Assembly: GCA_000720995.1 (NCBI GenBank)
Contig: JOEL01000058.1
Coordinates: 1 to 39,901 of the forward strand
Source: Streptomyces celluloflavus
GTDB lineage: Bacteria > Actinomycetota > Actinomycetes > Streptomycetales > Streptomycetaceae
Length of the DNA stretch: 39,901 bases
Reading direction: 5' to 3'
Shown here piece by piece: positions 15,074 to 21,901 of the stretch. Position 1 is the stretch's first letter; every line of letters starts with the position of its first letter. Both the position numbers and the translations under genes were made by a program. The notes below the pieces were generated by a model. The model was not told the DNA's origin. It ran no database searches and saw only the letters and a list, made by a program, of their open reading frames with translations.

Positions 15074-16077
15074 GCCCGCACCTCCTCGGCCAGCGCCAGC
15101 GCCGCACGCGCCATCGCGGCCGTGGCGTCCAGGTCCGTCATCATCAGCGGTACGGCCCGGCAGCGGATACCGGCCGCCTCGACCTCGTCCACCGCGCCGG
15201 CGTCGACGGAGTCGACCAGCCAGCCGTCCAGCAGCCCCGGACCGCCCTCGCGCCGCCCGCCGCCCTCCGCCACGGGACCTCGTTCGGCCCCGCCGTAATG
15301 CAGGGCGACCGCGGCGGCGGTGGACTCGACGCCGACGGCGGCCAGCACCTTGTCGGCCATCCCGCGCACCGGGGTGTCCCCGACGATCGGCGAGAGCCCG
15401 ATCACCGGCACCTCGGTGTCCGCGATGGCCTCGCGGATACCCGGCACGGCCAGGATCGTGCCGATGCTCACCACGGGGTTGGACGGCGGGAAGAGCACCA
15501 GGTCCGCCTCGGCGATGGCCTCCAGCACACCGGGCGCGGGCTTGGCCTGGTCGGCGCCGACCGGCACCACCGCGTGCGCGGGGAGCGAGGCGCGCAGCCG
15601 GACCCAGTACTCCTGGAAGTGGATCGCCTTGCGCTCGCCGTCCTGGTCGACGGCGACATGGGTCTCGACCCGGTCGTCGGACATCGGCAGCAGCCGCACG
15701 CCCGGCTGCCAGCGCGCGCACAGCGCCTCGGTGACGGCGCTCAGCGGATAGCCGGCGCCGAGCATCTGGGTCCGCACGATATGGGTGGCGAAGTCCCGGT
15801 CGCCGAGCCCGAACCACTCGGGCCCGACGCCGTAGGCCGCCAACTCCTCCTTCACGCGGAAGGTTTCGTCGGTACGGCCCCAGCCCTGCTCCTCGTTGAT
15901 GCCGCCGCCGAGCGTGTACATCACGGTGTCGAGGTCGGGACAGACCTTGAGTCCGAACAGATGGATGTCGTCGCCGGTGTTGCCGATGACGGTGATGTCC
16001 GCCTCCGGCGCCGCTGCCTTCAGTCCCCGCAGAAAGCGGGCGCCGCCGATACCGCCGGCCAGAACCACAATGCGCAT
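15070..16077 (-). CDS. fbiA: FbiA, 2-phospho-L-lactate/phosphoenolpyruvate transferase of F420 synthesis
   Basis: FbiA (CofD family) transfers the phospho-lactyl or phosphoenolpyruvyl group from its guanylylated form to the deazaflavin Fo, giving (dehydro-)F420-0. The 335-residue product begins [19 protein letters not shown], the family's nucleotide-binding start, followed by [27 protein letters not shown] and [16 protein letters not shown]. Later come [17 protein letters not shown] and [21 protein letters not shown]. Length is normal. The ATG at 16075-16077 lies just downstream of a repeated 40-bp element. The cysteine dioxygenase gene lies 116 bp upstream on the same strand, so read-through transcription is possible. 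Confidence 0.95.
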   Translation of the reverse strand: MRIVVLAGGIGGARFLRGLKAAAPEADITVIGNTGDDIHLFGLKVCPDLDTVMYTLGGGINEEQGWGRTDETFRVKEELAAYGVGPEWFGLGDRDFATHIVRTQMLGAGYPLSAVTEALCARWQPGVRLLPMSDDRVETHVAVDQDGERKAIHFQEYWVRLRASLPAHAVVPVGADQAKPAPGVLEAIAEADLVLFPPSNPVVSIGTILAVPGIREAIADTEVPVIGLSPIVGDTPVRGMADKVLAAVGVESTAAAVALHYGGAERGPVAEGGGRREGGPGLLDGWLVDSVDAGAVDEVEAAGIRCRAVPLMMTDLDATAAMARAALALAEEVRA

Positions 16078-16082
16078 AAGGA

Positions 16083-16179
16083 CAGTGTGTCAGCCGAAGG
16101 CTGACTCCTTGAGGGGCGGTGGCCGGGCGACGGGAGGGCCAGTGTGTCAGCCGAAGGCTGGCTCCTTGAGGGGCGGTGG
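16083..16179 (-). repeat. Two 40-bp direct repeats between cysteine dioxygenase and fbiA
   Basis: Positions 16083-16122 and 16140-16179 match at 39 of 40 bases, separated by 17 bp. On the coding (minus) strand each copy has CAAGGAG followed by a small stem-loop (CAGCC, TTC, GGCTG). Neither copy is at a start-codon distance for a ribosome site. The repeat fills almost the whole gap, so the second copy is the fbiA leader. Confidence 0.8.
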
Positions 16180-16193
16180 CGGACAGGTACGCG

Positions 16194-16700
16194 TCAGGGC
16201 GCGGCGGTCTCTCTGGTGTCCGCAGCCCGCTGGGAGCTGTGCATCGGCATCTCGGTCAGGCCGGGGAAGTAGATGTGCAGGCTGACGGCGGGCGCCAGGG
16301 CGTCGTTGACGACGTCGTGGACGTAACCGGGGGCGAAGACCCGCTGGGTGCCGGCCCGCAGGGTGTGGTGTGCGGTGCGGGTGCCGGCCGTGACATGTTC
16401 GGTCAACTCGCCTTCCAGGACGGTCAGTACACCGGACGACCGTCCGTGGTCGTGCCGGCCGCTGCCCTGGCCCGGGACCCAGCTGAGCAGCCAGACCTCG
16501 TAGCCGGGGCCGGTGCGCAGCCGGTGGTACCAGCGGGTGGTGGTGTCGTAGCGGACGAGCGGGACCCAGGCGGCGCGGTCGGCGGCGATCGAACGGGCCA
16601 GGCCCGCGAAGCCGGCGACGGTGGCCGGGTGGGCGGGGACGGGCGGCAGCAGGTGCGGGATGGCGAGCGGGTCGCCGGCGATCTGGACGTCGCTGTTCAT
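16194..16700 (-). CDS. Cysteine dioxygenase family protein
   Basis: The enzyme would oxidise cysteine to cysteine sulfinate using a mononuclear Fe(II) cupin. The 168-residue product carries cupin motif 1 [20 protein letters not shown] (the HxH pair plus a later Glu-rich strand) and motif 2 [12 protein letters not shown] with the third histidine; length suits bacterial CDO-type proteins. Thiol specificity (cysteine or 3-mercaptopropionate) cannot be read from sequence. I chose the ATG at 16698-16700, which has GAGGAA about 12 bases upstream; longer in-frame extensions have no family similarity. A Cys-rich micro-ORF with its own promoter lies 149 bp upstream, suggesting cysteine-dependent control. 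fbiA follows on the same strand. Confidence 0.88.
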   Translation of the reverse strand: MNSDVQIAGDPLAIPHLLPPVPAHPATVAGFAGLARSIAADRAAWVPLVRYDTTTRWYHRLRTGPGYEVWLLSWVPGQGSGRHDHGRSSGVLTVLEGELTEHVTAGTRTAHHTLRAGTQRVFAPGYVHDVVNDALAPAVSLHIYFPGLTEMPMHSSQRAADTRETAAP

Positions 16701-16849
16701 GTGCTTCGAGTTCCTCGGCGGAAGTGCTGGGGTGACGCGAACGGGGTGCGGCACGGCGCGGGGCTGTCCCGGTGGGGAGCGCGGCGCGATGGCGCGGAGC
16801 AGGAGTGCTGCGGGGGTGGTGCGAGCGGAACGGCTGGAGCTCGGTGGCT

Positions 16850-16936
16850 TCAACAGCTGGAACAGCGACAGCGAGCCTGCGCGGCGCAGAGCGACCCGTA
16901 AGCACGGGTCAGTCGGGGCGCGGGAGTCGCTGGCAT
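16850..16936 (-). CDS. Cysteine-rich 28-codon leader peptide (candidate attenuator)
   Basis: The ATG at 16934-16936 opens a 28-codon frame whose last 12 codons include four cysteines (SLCAAQARCRCSSC) just before TGA. It has no Shine-Dalgarno site, but a promoter is placed so that transcription would start at or one base before the ATG, making it leaderless. It lies upstream of the cysteine dioxygenase gene on the same strand. Leaderless polycysteine sORFs are known cysteine-responsive attenuators in mycobacteria; the analogy is by layout, not homology. GTTCCgcTCG (16822-16831, minus strand) just after the stop could pair with CGAGGAAC (16710-16717) at the dioxygenase ribosome site. Confidence 0.6.
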   Translation of the reverse strand: MPATPAPRLTRAYGSLCAAQARCRCSSC

Positions 16937-16943
16937 GCGGTCA

Positions 16944-16972
16944 AGCAGACCGGGTCCATGGCGCAATGTCAA
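16944..16972 (-). promoter_or_regulatory. Promoter of the Cys-leader and cysteine dioxygenase
   Basis: TTGACA (16967-16972) and TCTGCT (16944-16949) on the minus strand are exactly 17 bp apart. The -10 ends seven bases before the leader ATG. The -35 is consensus; the -10 is weak at its second base. Confidence 0.55.
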
Positions 16973-17185
16973 CCGGATGTCGCGTTTGCGGCAAATGATT
17001 CACCTCATCCGGTTACTGTCATAGGCGAAAGGTTTGTGCAGTCGTTGACCAGGAGAAGTCGCCCAGCATCGGCGTTCCCAAACGCCGTTGCGGACCTGTG
17101 ACCCGTCTGTGATCTTCCCCGCTTCGGCGGGCGGGGTGCAACGGGTGGGGCGCGTGGTCGCGTCTCGGTGAGTGAGAAGCGAGTG

Positions 17186-17220
17186 CCGGGTGATGCACCC
17201 GGGGAAGTGTCCGGGTTTTT
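17186..17220 (+). promoter_or_regulatory. Mutually exclusive hairpins with a T-tract upstream of whiB
   Basis: CCGGGTG (17186-17192) can pair with CACCCGG (17196-17202). Alternatively ACCCGG (17197-17202) can pair with CCGGGT (17211-17216), which is followed by TTTT. The second is a Rho-independent terminator shape with a T-tract, unusual in such GC-rich DNA. The first would prevent it. Upstream, CCCGC-TTCG-GCGGG (17118-17131) is another short hairpin. This could be an attenuator or simply the end of an unannotated upstream transcript. Confidence 0.45.
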
Positions 17221-17248
17221 GGTGATTTGAACACTTTCCGCATAGGCT
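17219..17248 (+). promoter_or_regulatory. Candidate distal whiB promoter
   Basis: TTGGTG (17219-17224) and TAGGCT (17243-17248) are 18 bp apart, giving a leader of about 160 nt before whiB. Confidence 0.4.
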
Positions 17249-17291
17249 TGGTTCCGCAGAGTGAATAAGAGGCTCAATAGCAGATCTCGGC

Positions 17292-17321
17292 TTGACTGGC
17301 CCGGATCGGCACACTTGTAAT
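17292..17321 (+). promoter_or_regulatory. Candidate proximal whiB promoter
   Basis: TTGACT (17292-17297) and TGTAAT (17316-17321) are 18 bp apart, predicting a leader of about 85 nt that includes the 20-bp tandem duplication. S. coelicolor whiB is known to have more than one promoter. Confidence 0.5.
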
Positions 17322-17361
17322 TTCACTCGTGTCGTTCAGCCGTTATCGATCACGGCGAGAT

Positions 17362-17401
17362 CACGGGGACGTCAAGACAGACACGGGGACGTCAAGACAG
17401 A
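17362..17401 (+). repeat. Perfect 20-bp tandem duplication in the whiB leader
   Basis: CACGGGGACGTCAAGACAGA occurs twice head to tail, ending one base before the GAGGGG ribosome site of whiB. It should be transcribed in the 5' UTR. Confidence 0.9.
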
Positions 17402-17413
17402 CGAGGGGCGCAC

Positions 17414-17677
17414 ATGACCGAGCTGTTCGAGGAATTGCTGGTCGAAGAGGCGGACGAGGAGCTCGGCTGGCAGGAGCGCGCACTGTGCGCCCAGACCGAT
17501 CCCGAATCCTTCTTCCCGGAGAAGGGCGGCTCCACCCGCGAGGCGAAGAAGGTCTGCCTCGCCTGTGAGGTCCGCTCCGAGTGCCTGGAATACGCCCTCG
17601 CCAACGACGAGCGCTTCGGTATCTGGGGCGGCCTGTCCGAGCGCGAGCGGCGCCGGCTGAAGAAGGCCGCCGTCTGA
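17414..17677 (+). CDS. whiB: WhiB, iron-sulfur sporulation transcription regulator
   Basis: WhiB works with WhiA to stop aerial growth and start sporulation septation in Streptomyces; it binds a redox- and NO-sensitive [4Fe-4S] cluster and associates with the primary sigma factor. The 87-residue product has the four ligand cysteines C25, C48, C51 and C57 (CLAC and SEC context), the FGIWGGLSERERRRLKK turn and basic C-terminus. From ELGWQERALC onward it matches my memory of S. coelicolor WhiB, while the first residues differ. ATG at 17414 with GAGGGG five bases upstream. It is monocistronic, with a strong terminator about 86 bp downstream. Orthologue of mycobacterial whiB2, which also lies next to fbiA. 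Confidence 0.96.
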   Translation: MTELFEELLVEEADEELGWQERALCAQTDPESFFPEKGGSTREAKKVCLACEVRSECLEYALANDERFGIWGGLSERERRRLKKAAV

Positions 17678-17763
17678 ACACCGCACGGCAGCCCGCGCGA
17701 GAGGCGGCACGCGGCCCCGCCGCGGTGTCACGCCAACTCCCCATATCCCCCTATAGCGAACGC

Positions 17764-17796
17764 TCCGCCTCCGGCGTACTGCCCGCCGGAGGCGGA
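17764..17796 (+). terminator. whiB terminator
   Basis: TCCGCCTCCGGCG and CGCCGGAGGCGGA form a perfect 13-bp stem with a 7-nt loop, 86 bp after the whiB stop. The remaining stretch to the next start at 17987 holds only a possible -10 (TAGTGT, 17838-17843). Confidence 0.8.
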
Positions 17797-17986
17797 CTGC
17801 TGTGTACGGAGCCGGTCGGCGCCCCGGCGCGAACCATTAGTGTGGGGCCCCGTCCGAGACGTGCCGACGCCCCCACGGGGCGCGCGCGTCCCTCGTAGTC
17901 CGTCGCAGTGTGTCTGCCGGGGGCGGGGGCCTGGAGCGGCTTCGCCGCGGGCCCCGGACTCCCGGGTCCGGAGGGCCCGTACCTCG

Positions 17987-20900
17987 ATGTCCGTGCACAG
18001 CCAGTCGGCGGCCCAGGCCGCCTCATACGCAGCCGCCCCCCCAGAGTTCCCCCGGCATGTCGTCACCGCCGTGCTCGTCTCCCATGACGGCGCCCGCTGG
18101 CTGCCCGACGCGCTCGCCGGGCTGCTCGGCCAGGAACGCCCGGTGCAGTACGCCGTCGGCGCCGACACCGGCAGCGCGGACGACTCCGCCCGGCTGCTCG
18201 GCGAGGCCCTCGGGGACGAGCGGGTGCTCCACCTCGCCCGCCGCTCCGGCTTCGGCACCGCCGTCGACGAGGCGGTCCGTACGGCCCCCGTCCTGGCCGC
18301 CGACGACCTGCCCTATCTGCAGCGCCCCAGCGGCTGGGACCCGGTCAGCCGCACCTGGCAGGACGACGCCTACGACCAGCCGGAGCACCCGCACGGCGAA
18401 CCGGTCCAGTGGCTCTGGCTGCTGCACGACGACTGCGCGCCCGAACCGGCCGCCCTCGCCGAACTGCTGCGGGTCGCCGACTCCAGCCCCGCCACCGCCA
18501 TCGTCGGCGCCAAGCTGCGCAGCTGGTACGACCGCCGCCAGTTGCTCGAAGTGGGCGTCAGCATCGCGCGCAGCGGCCGCCGTTGGACCGGTCTGGACCG
18601 CCGCGAACAGGACCAGGGCCAGCACGACCAGGTGCGTCCCGTCCTTGCCGTCTCCACCGCCGGCATGCTCATCCGCCGCGACGTCTACGAGCAGTTGGGC
18701 GGCTTCGACCGCGGGCTGCCGCTGATGCGCGACGACATCGACCTCTGCTGGCGCGCCCAGGCCGCCGGCCACCAGGTCCTCGTCGCACCGGACGCGGTGC
18801 TGCGGCACGCCGAGGCGTCCGCCCGGGAACGCCGGCCGATCGACTGCGTCGGCCGCTCGGCCCGCCCCTCGGGCGACCGCGCCCCCGCCGCGCCGGCCAA
18901 GCGCTTCGCGCTGCGCGGCGCCACCCCGCACCGCGTCGACAAGGCCGGGGCCGTCTACACCCTGCTCGCCAACACCCGCGGCGCGCTGCTCCCGTACGTC
19001 CTGCTGCGGCTGCTGCTCAGCACCGTCCTGCGGGTCGTCGCCTACCTCCTCGGCAAGGCCCCCGGCCAGGCGCTGGACGAGTTCGCCGGGCTCCTCGGCA
19101 CCCTGCTGCGGCCCGGCAAGATCCTCGCCGCCCGGCGCGGCCGCGGCCGTCCCGCGGTCGACGCGAGCGAACTGCGGCCGCTCTTCCCGCCGCCCGGCGC
19201 GACCGTGCGCGCCTCCGTCGAACAGGTCGTCAGCAACCTCGGCGGGCGGGAGGCGCCGGATGCCGCGTCGGCCGGCCGGCACGGCGCCGTGGAGTCCGGA
19301 CCCGGTGGCGACGACGCCGACTTCCTGGAGATCGAGCAGTTCGCGCGGCTCAAGCGGATCGCCCGCAAGCCCGGCCCGGTGCTCTTCCTGCTGCTGCTCG
19401 TGGTGTCGCTGGTCGCCGGCCGGGATCTGCTCGGCTCCGGCGCGCTGTCCGGCGGCGCCCTGCTGCCCGCGCCCGCCCATGTGTCCGAGCTGTGGTCGTC
19501 CTATCTCGACAACTGGCATGCGGTCGGCACCGGCGACACCGCCGCCGCGCCGCCGTACCTGGCGCTCCTCGCCCTGGTGGCCACGGCCTGCTTCGGCAGC
19601 ACCGGCTTCGCCGTCACGCTGCTGCTGGTCTGCTCCGTCCCGCTGGCCGGCCTGACCGCCTACTTCGCTTCCCGCCCGCTGGTCGCCTCCCGGCTGCTGC
19701 GGGCCTGGGGGAGCGTCGCGTACGCGTTCCTGCCCGCGGTCGCCGGCGCACTGGCCGGCGGCCGGCTGGGCACCGCCGTGCTCGCCGTCCTGCTGCCGCT
19801 GATGGCGCGCGCCGCGGTCGCCGCCGGCGGGCTGCGGCTCGCGCCCGGTACCCGGCCCGGCTGGCGCGCCACCTGGGCGTACGCCCTGCTGGTCACCGTG
19901 ACCACGGCCTTCACCCCGGTCGTCTGGCCGCTGGCGGTCGCCCTCGGTATCGCCCTGCTGGTGCTGCGCGCCCTGGACGGCAGCCGGGCGGCGCTGCTCG
20001 GGTACGGGCTGCGCTTCCTGGCCGTCGCCCTCACCCCGCTCGTCGTGCTCGCGCCCTGGTCGCTCTCGCTGCTCACCCACCCCGCGCGGTTCTTCCAGGA
20101 GGCCGGTCTCGACTACGGCGCCGGCTCCGCCACCGCGCTCGGCCTGCTCGGGCTCAGCCCCGGCGGGCCCAAGGCGGCCGGCGGGGTGCTGCTGTTCGGC
20201 ATCGTGCTGGCCGCCCTCGCGGCGACGCTGCGCGACGCCCGGCAGACGGCGATCCGTACCGCCTGGGTGGTGGCCTCGGCCGGGCTGCTCTGCGCGGCGC
20301 TGGGCAACGGCTCCGGCTGGACGGGGCCCGCCCTGCTGGTCTACGGCCTGGCGCTGCTCTGCGCCGCCGCGGTCGGCGCCGAGGGCATCCGCACCCGGAT
20401 GACCGCCCTCGGCTTCGGCTGGAAGCAGCCGGTCGCCGTGCTGATCGCGCTGGCCTGCGCCCTCGCCCCGCTCTACGCCGCGGTCAGCTGGATGATCACC
20501 GGCGCGGCCGGGCCGGTGCAGCGGCGCGACGCGGTCCAGGTCCCGGCGTTCGTCGCCGAGGAGTCCGGCACCGCCGACCGGCCCCGCACCCTGATCCTGG
20601 ACGGCCGGCCCGGCGAGGTCGGCTACACCCTCGTCCGCGGCTCCGGCGCCCGGCTGGGCGATGCCGACGTGGCCGCGGCGGCGGGTGAGGACAAGCGGCT
20701 GGGCGGCATCGTCGCCCACCTCGTGGCGGGCTCCGGCGCCGACCAGACCAGCCAGCTCGGCGGGTATGCGGTGCGCTACGTCCTGGTCCGCAAGGGCGCG
20801 CCACGGGAGACCGGCCGGGTGCTGGACGCGACCCCGGGGCTGACCCGGCTCAGCCAGGACGACGGCAGCGCCCTGTGGCGGGTGGACCAGCGGGTCTCGC

Positions 20901-21901
20901 GGGTCTCGATCGTGGCGGGCGCCGGGCGGGACGGGACCAGGACGGGCGAGGCGGTGGCGCCCATCGCGGTACCGGCCGGGCCCGTCGAGGCCCACACGCA
21001 GGTGCCCGACGGCGCCGACGGCCGGGTGCTGCGGATCGCGGACGCGGCCGACGCGGGCTGGCAGGCCACCCTCGACGGCAAGCCGCTCAAGCCCGTGACG
21101 CTGGACGGCTGGGCGCAGGGCTTCGAGCTCCCGGCCGGCGGCGGGCAGCTGGACCTCACCCACGACGGCCCGCTCGGCCACTCCCTCTGGCTGGCGGCGC
21201 AGGGCCTGCTCGCGGTCGTCCTGGTGGTGCTCGCCCTGCCGGGCCGCCGCCGGGAGATCGACGACGACCTGCCGGAGGAGACCGTGGCCCCGGCCCCCGC
21301 GCCGGCCGCCGACGCGGCCACCGGTGCGGTCACCGGCGAGGGCCGCCGGGCGCGGCGGCTGCGGGCCGCGGCGCAGGCCGCCGCCCCCGAGGCCGAGCCG
21401 GGCGCCATCCCGGGTCCGCGCACGGACGAGACGGCACCGGCCGGCCCGCCGGGAGAGCCGGCGCCCGCTCCGGTGACCGCCGCGATCCCCGCCCAGGACC
21501 CGGCCCCGGCCGCCGACCCGTACGCGGCGGTGCCGCACCAGTACCCGTACGAGGACTGGCAGACCGCCCAGCCGGCCCAGCCCGGCTACGACCCCGCGCA
21601 GCAGCCGTACCCGCCCGCCGATCCCTACCAGGCCCCGTACGGGCAGCAGCCGTACCCGTCGGCCGACCCGTACCAGACCGCCGGGTATCCGGCGGACCCC
21701 TACCAGGCGGGCGTCTACGACCCCTACGGCTACGGACAGCAGTCCTACGAGGGGGCGCCGCACCCCGGCTACGACCCCGCGCAGCAGCAGCCCTACGCCG
21801 ACGGACCGCAGCAGCCCCCCCAGCACCTGCCCTACGACGACGGCACGACGTACCACGGCTCCTACCCCGAGCCGCGCCGTGACGGGAGCGACCAGCAGTG
21901 A
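17987..21901 (+). CDS. Large membrane family 2 glycosyltransferase with Pro/Gln/Tyr-rich tail
   Basis: The 1304-residue product has an N-terminal GT2 domain (about 20-310): FPRHVVTAVLVSHDGARWLPDAL, the acidic WLWLLHDDCAPEP (D148, D149), STAGMLIRRDVYEQLGGFD and RDDIDLCWRAQAAGH. Multiple membrane helices follow (about 370-395 and roughly a dozen between 460 and 850), then an extracytoplasmic beta-rich region. One further helix lies near 1075-1095. A cytoplasmic low-complexity tail of YDPAQQPYPPADPYQ-like repeats runs from about 1165. The architecture recalls actinobacterial GT-C/GT2 fusions that build cell-wall glycans. I chose the ATG at 17987 (GGAGGG 11 bases upstream) over an ATG 49 codons earlier that adds no conserved sequence. 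GTGA overlap couples it to the DUF5719 gene. Substrate unknown. Confidence 0.9.
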   Translation: MSVHSQSAAQAASYAAAPPEFPRHVVTAVLVSHDGARWLPDALAGLLGQERPVQYAVGADTGSADDSARLLGEALGDERVLHLARRSGFGTAVDEAVRTAPVLAADDLPYLQRPSGWDPVSRTWQDDAYDQPEHPHGEPVQWLWLLHDDCAPEPAALAELLRVADSSPATAIVGAKLRSWYDRRQLLEVGVSIARSGRRWTGLDRREQDQGQHDQVRPVLAVSTAGMLIRRDVYEQLGGFDRGLPLMRDDIDLCWRAQAAGHQVLVAPDAVLRHAEASARERRPIDCVGRSARPSGDRAPAAPAKRFALRGATPHRVDKAGAVYTLLANTRGALLPYVLLRLLLSTVLRVVAYLLGKAPGQALDEFAGLLGTLLRPGKILAARRGRGRPAVDASELRPLFPPPGATVRASVEQVVSNLGGREAPDAASAGRHGAVESGPGGDDADFLEIEQFARLKRIARKPGPVLFLLLLVVSLVAGRDLLGSGALSGGALLPAPAHVSELWSSYLDNWHAVGTGDTAAAPPYLALLALVATACFGSTGFAVTLLLVCSVPLAGLTAYFASRPLVASRLLRAWGSVAYAFLPAVAGALAGGRLGTAVLAVLLPLMARAAVAAGGLRLAPGTRPGWRATWAYALLVTVTTAFTPVVWPLAVALGIALLVLRALDGSRAALLGYGLRFLAVALTPLVVLAPWSLSLLTHPARFFQEAGLDYGAGSATALGLLGLSPGGPKAAGGVLLFGIVLAALAATLRDARQTAIRTAWVVASAGLLCAALGNGSGWTGPALLVYGLALLCAAAVGAEGIRTRMTALGFGWKQPVAVLIALACALAPLYAAVSWMITGAAGPVQRRDAVQVPAFVAEESGTADRPRTLILDGRPGEVGYTLVRGSGARLGDADVAAAAGEDKRLGGIVAHLVAGSGADQTSQLGGYAVRYVLVRKGAPRETGRVLDATPGLTRLSQDDGSALWRVDQRVSRVSIVAGAGRDGTRTGEAVAPIAVPAGPVEAHTQVPDGADGRVLRIADAADAGWQATLDGKPLKPVTLDGWAQGFELPAGGGQLDLTHDGPLGHSLWLAAQGLLAVVLVVLALPGRRREIDDDLPEETVAPAPAPAADAATGAVTGEGRRARRLRAAAQAAAPEAEPGAIPGPRTDETAPAGPPGEPAPAPVTAAIPAQDPAPAADPYAAVPHQYPYEDWQTAQPAQPGYDPAQQPYPPADPYQAPYGQQPYPSADPYQTAGYPADPYQAGVYDPYGYGQQSYEGAPHPGYDPAQQQPYADGPQQPPQHLPYDDGTTYHGSYPEPRRDGSDQQ

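Noticed and set aside
16909-16959. A second micro-ORF upstream of cysteine dioxygenase (MDPVCLTACQRLPRPD, two Cys)
   Set aside because: Its ATG lies inside the spacer of the predicted promoter, upstream of the expected transcript start, so it would not be transcribed from it. Kept only as an alternative if the start maps further upstream.
17380-17384. GACAC as a WhiA-binding site before whiB
   Set aside because: A five-base motif occurs by chance very often, and here it arises at the junction of the tandem duplication.
18023-21856. A 1277-codon antisense open frame opposite the large glycosyltransferase, and similar long antisense frames opposite the LCP genes (for example 5781-8720 plus strand)
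   Set aside because: Such frames are typical shadows in very GC-rich codon-biased genes. Their products are Gly/Arg/Gln/Val-rich without domains, and the sense strand carries clear families.
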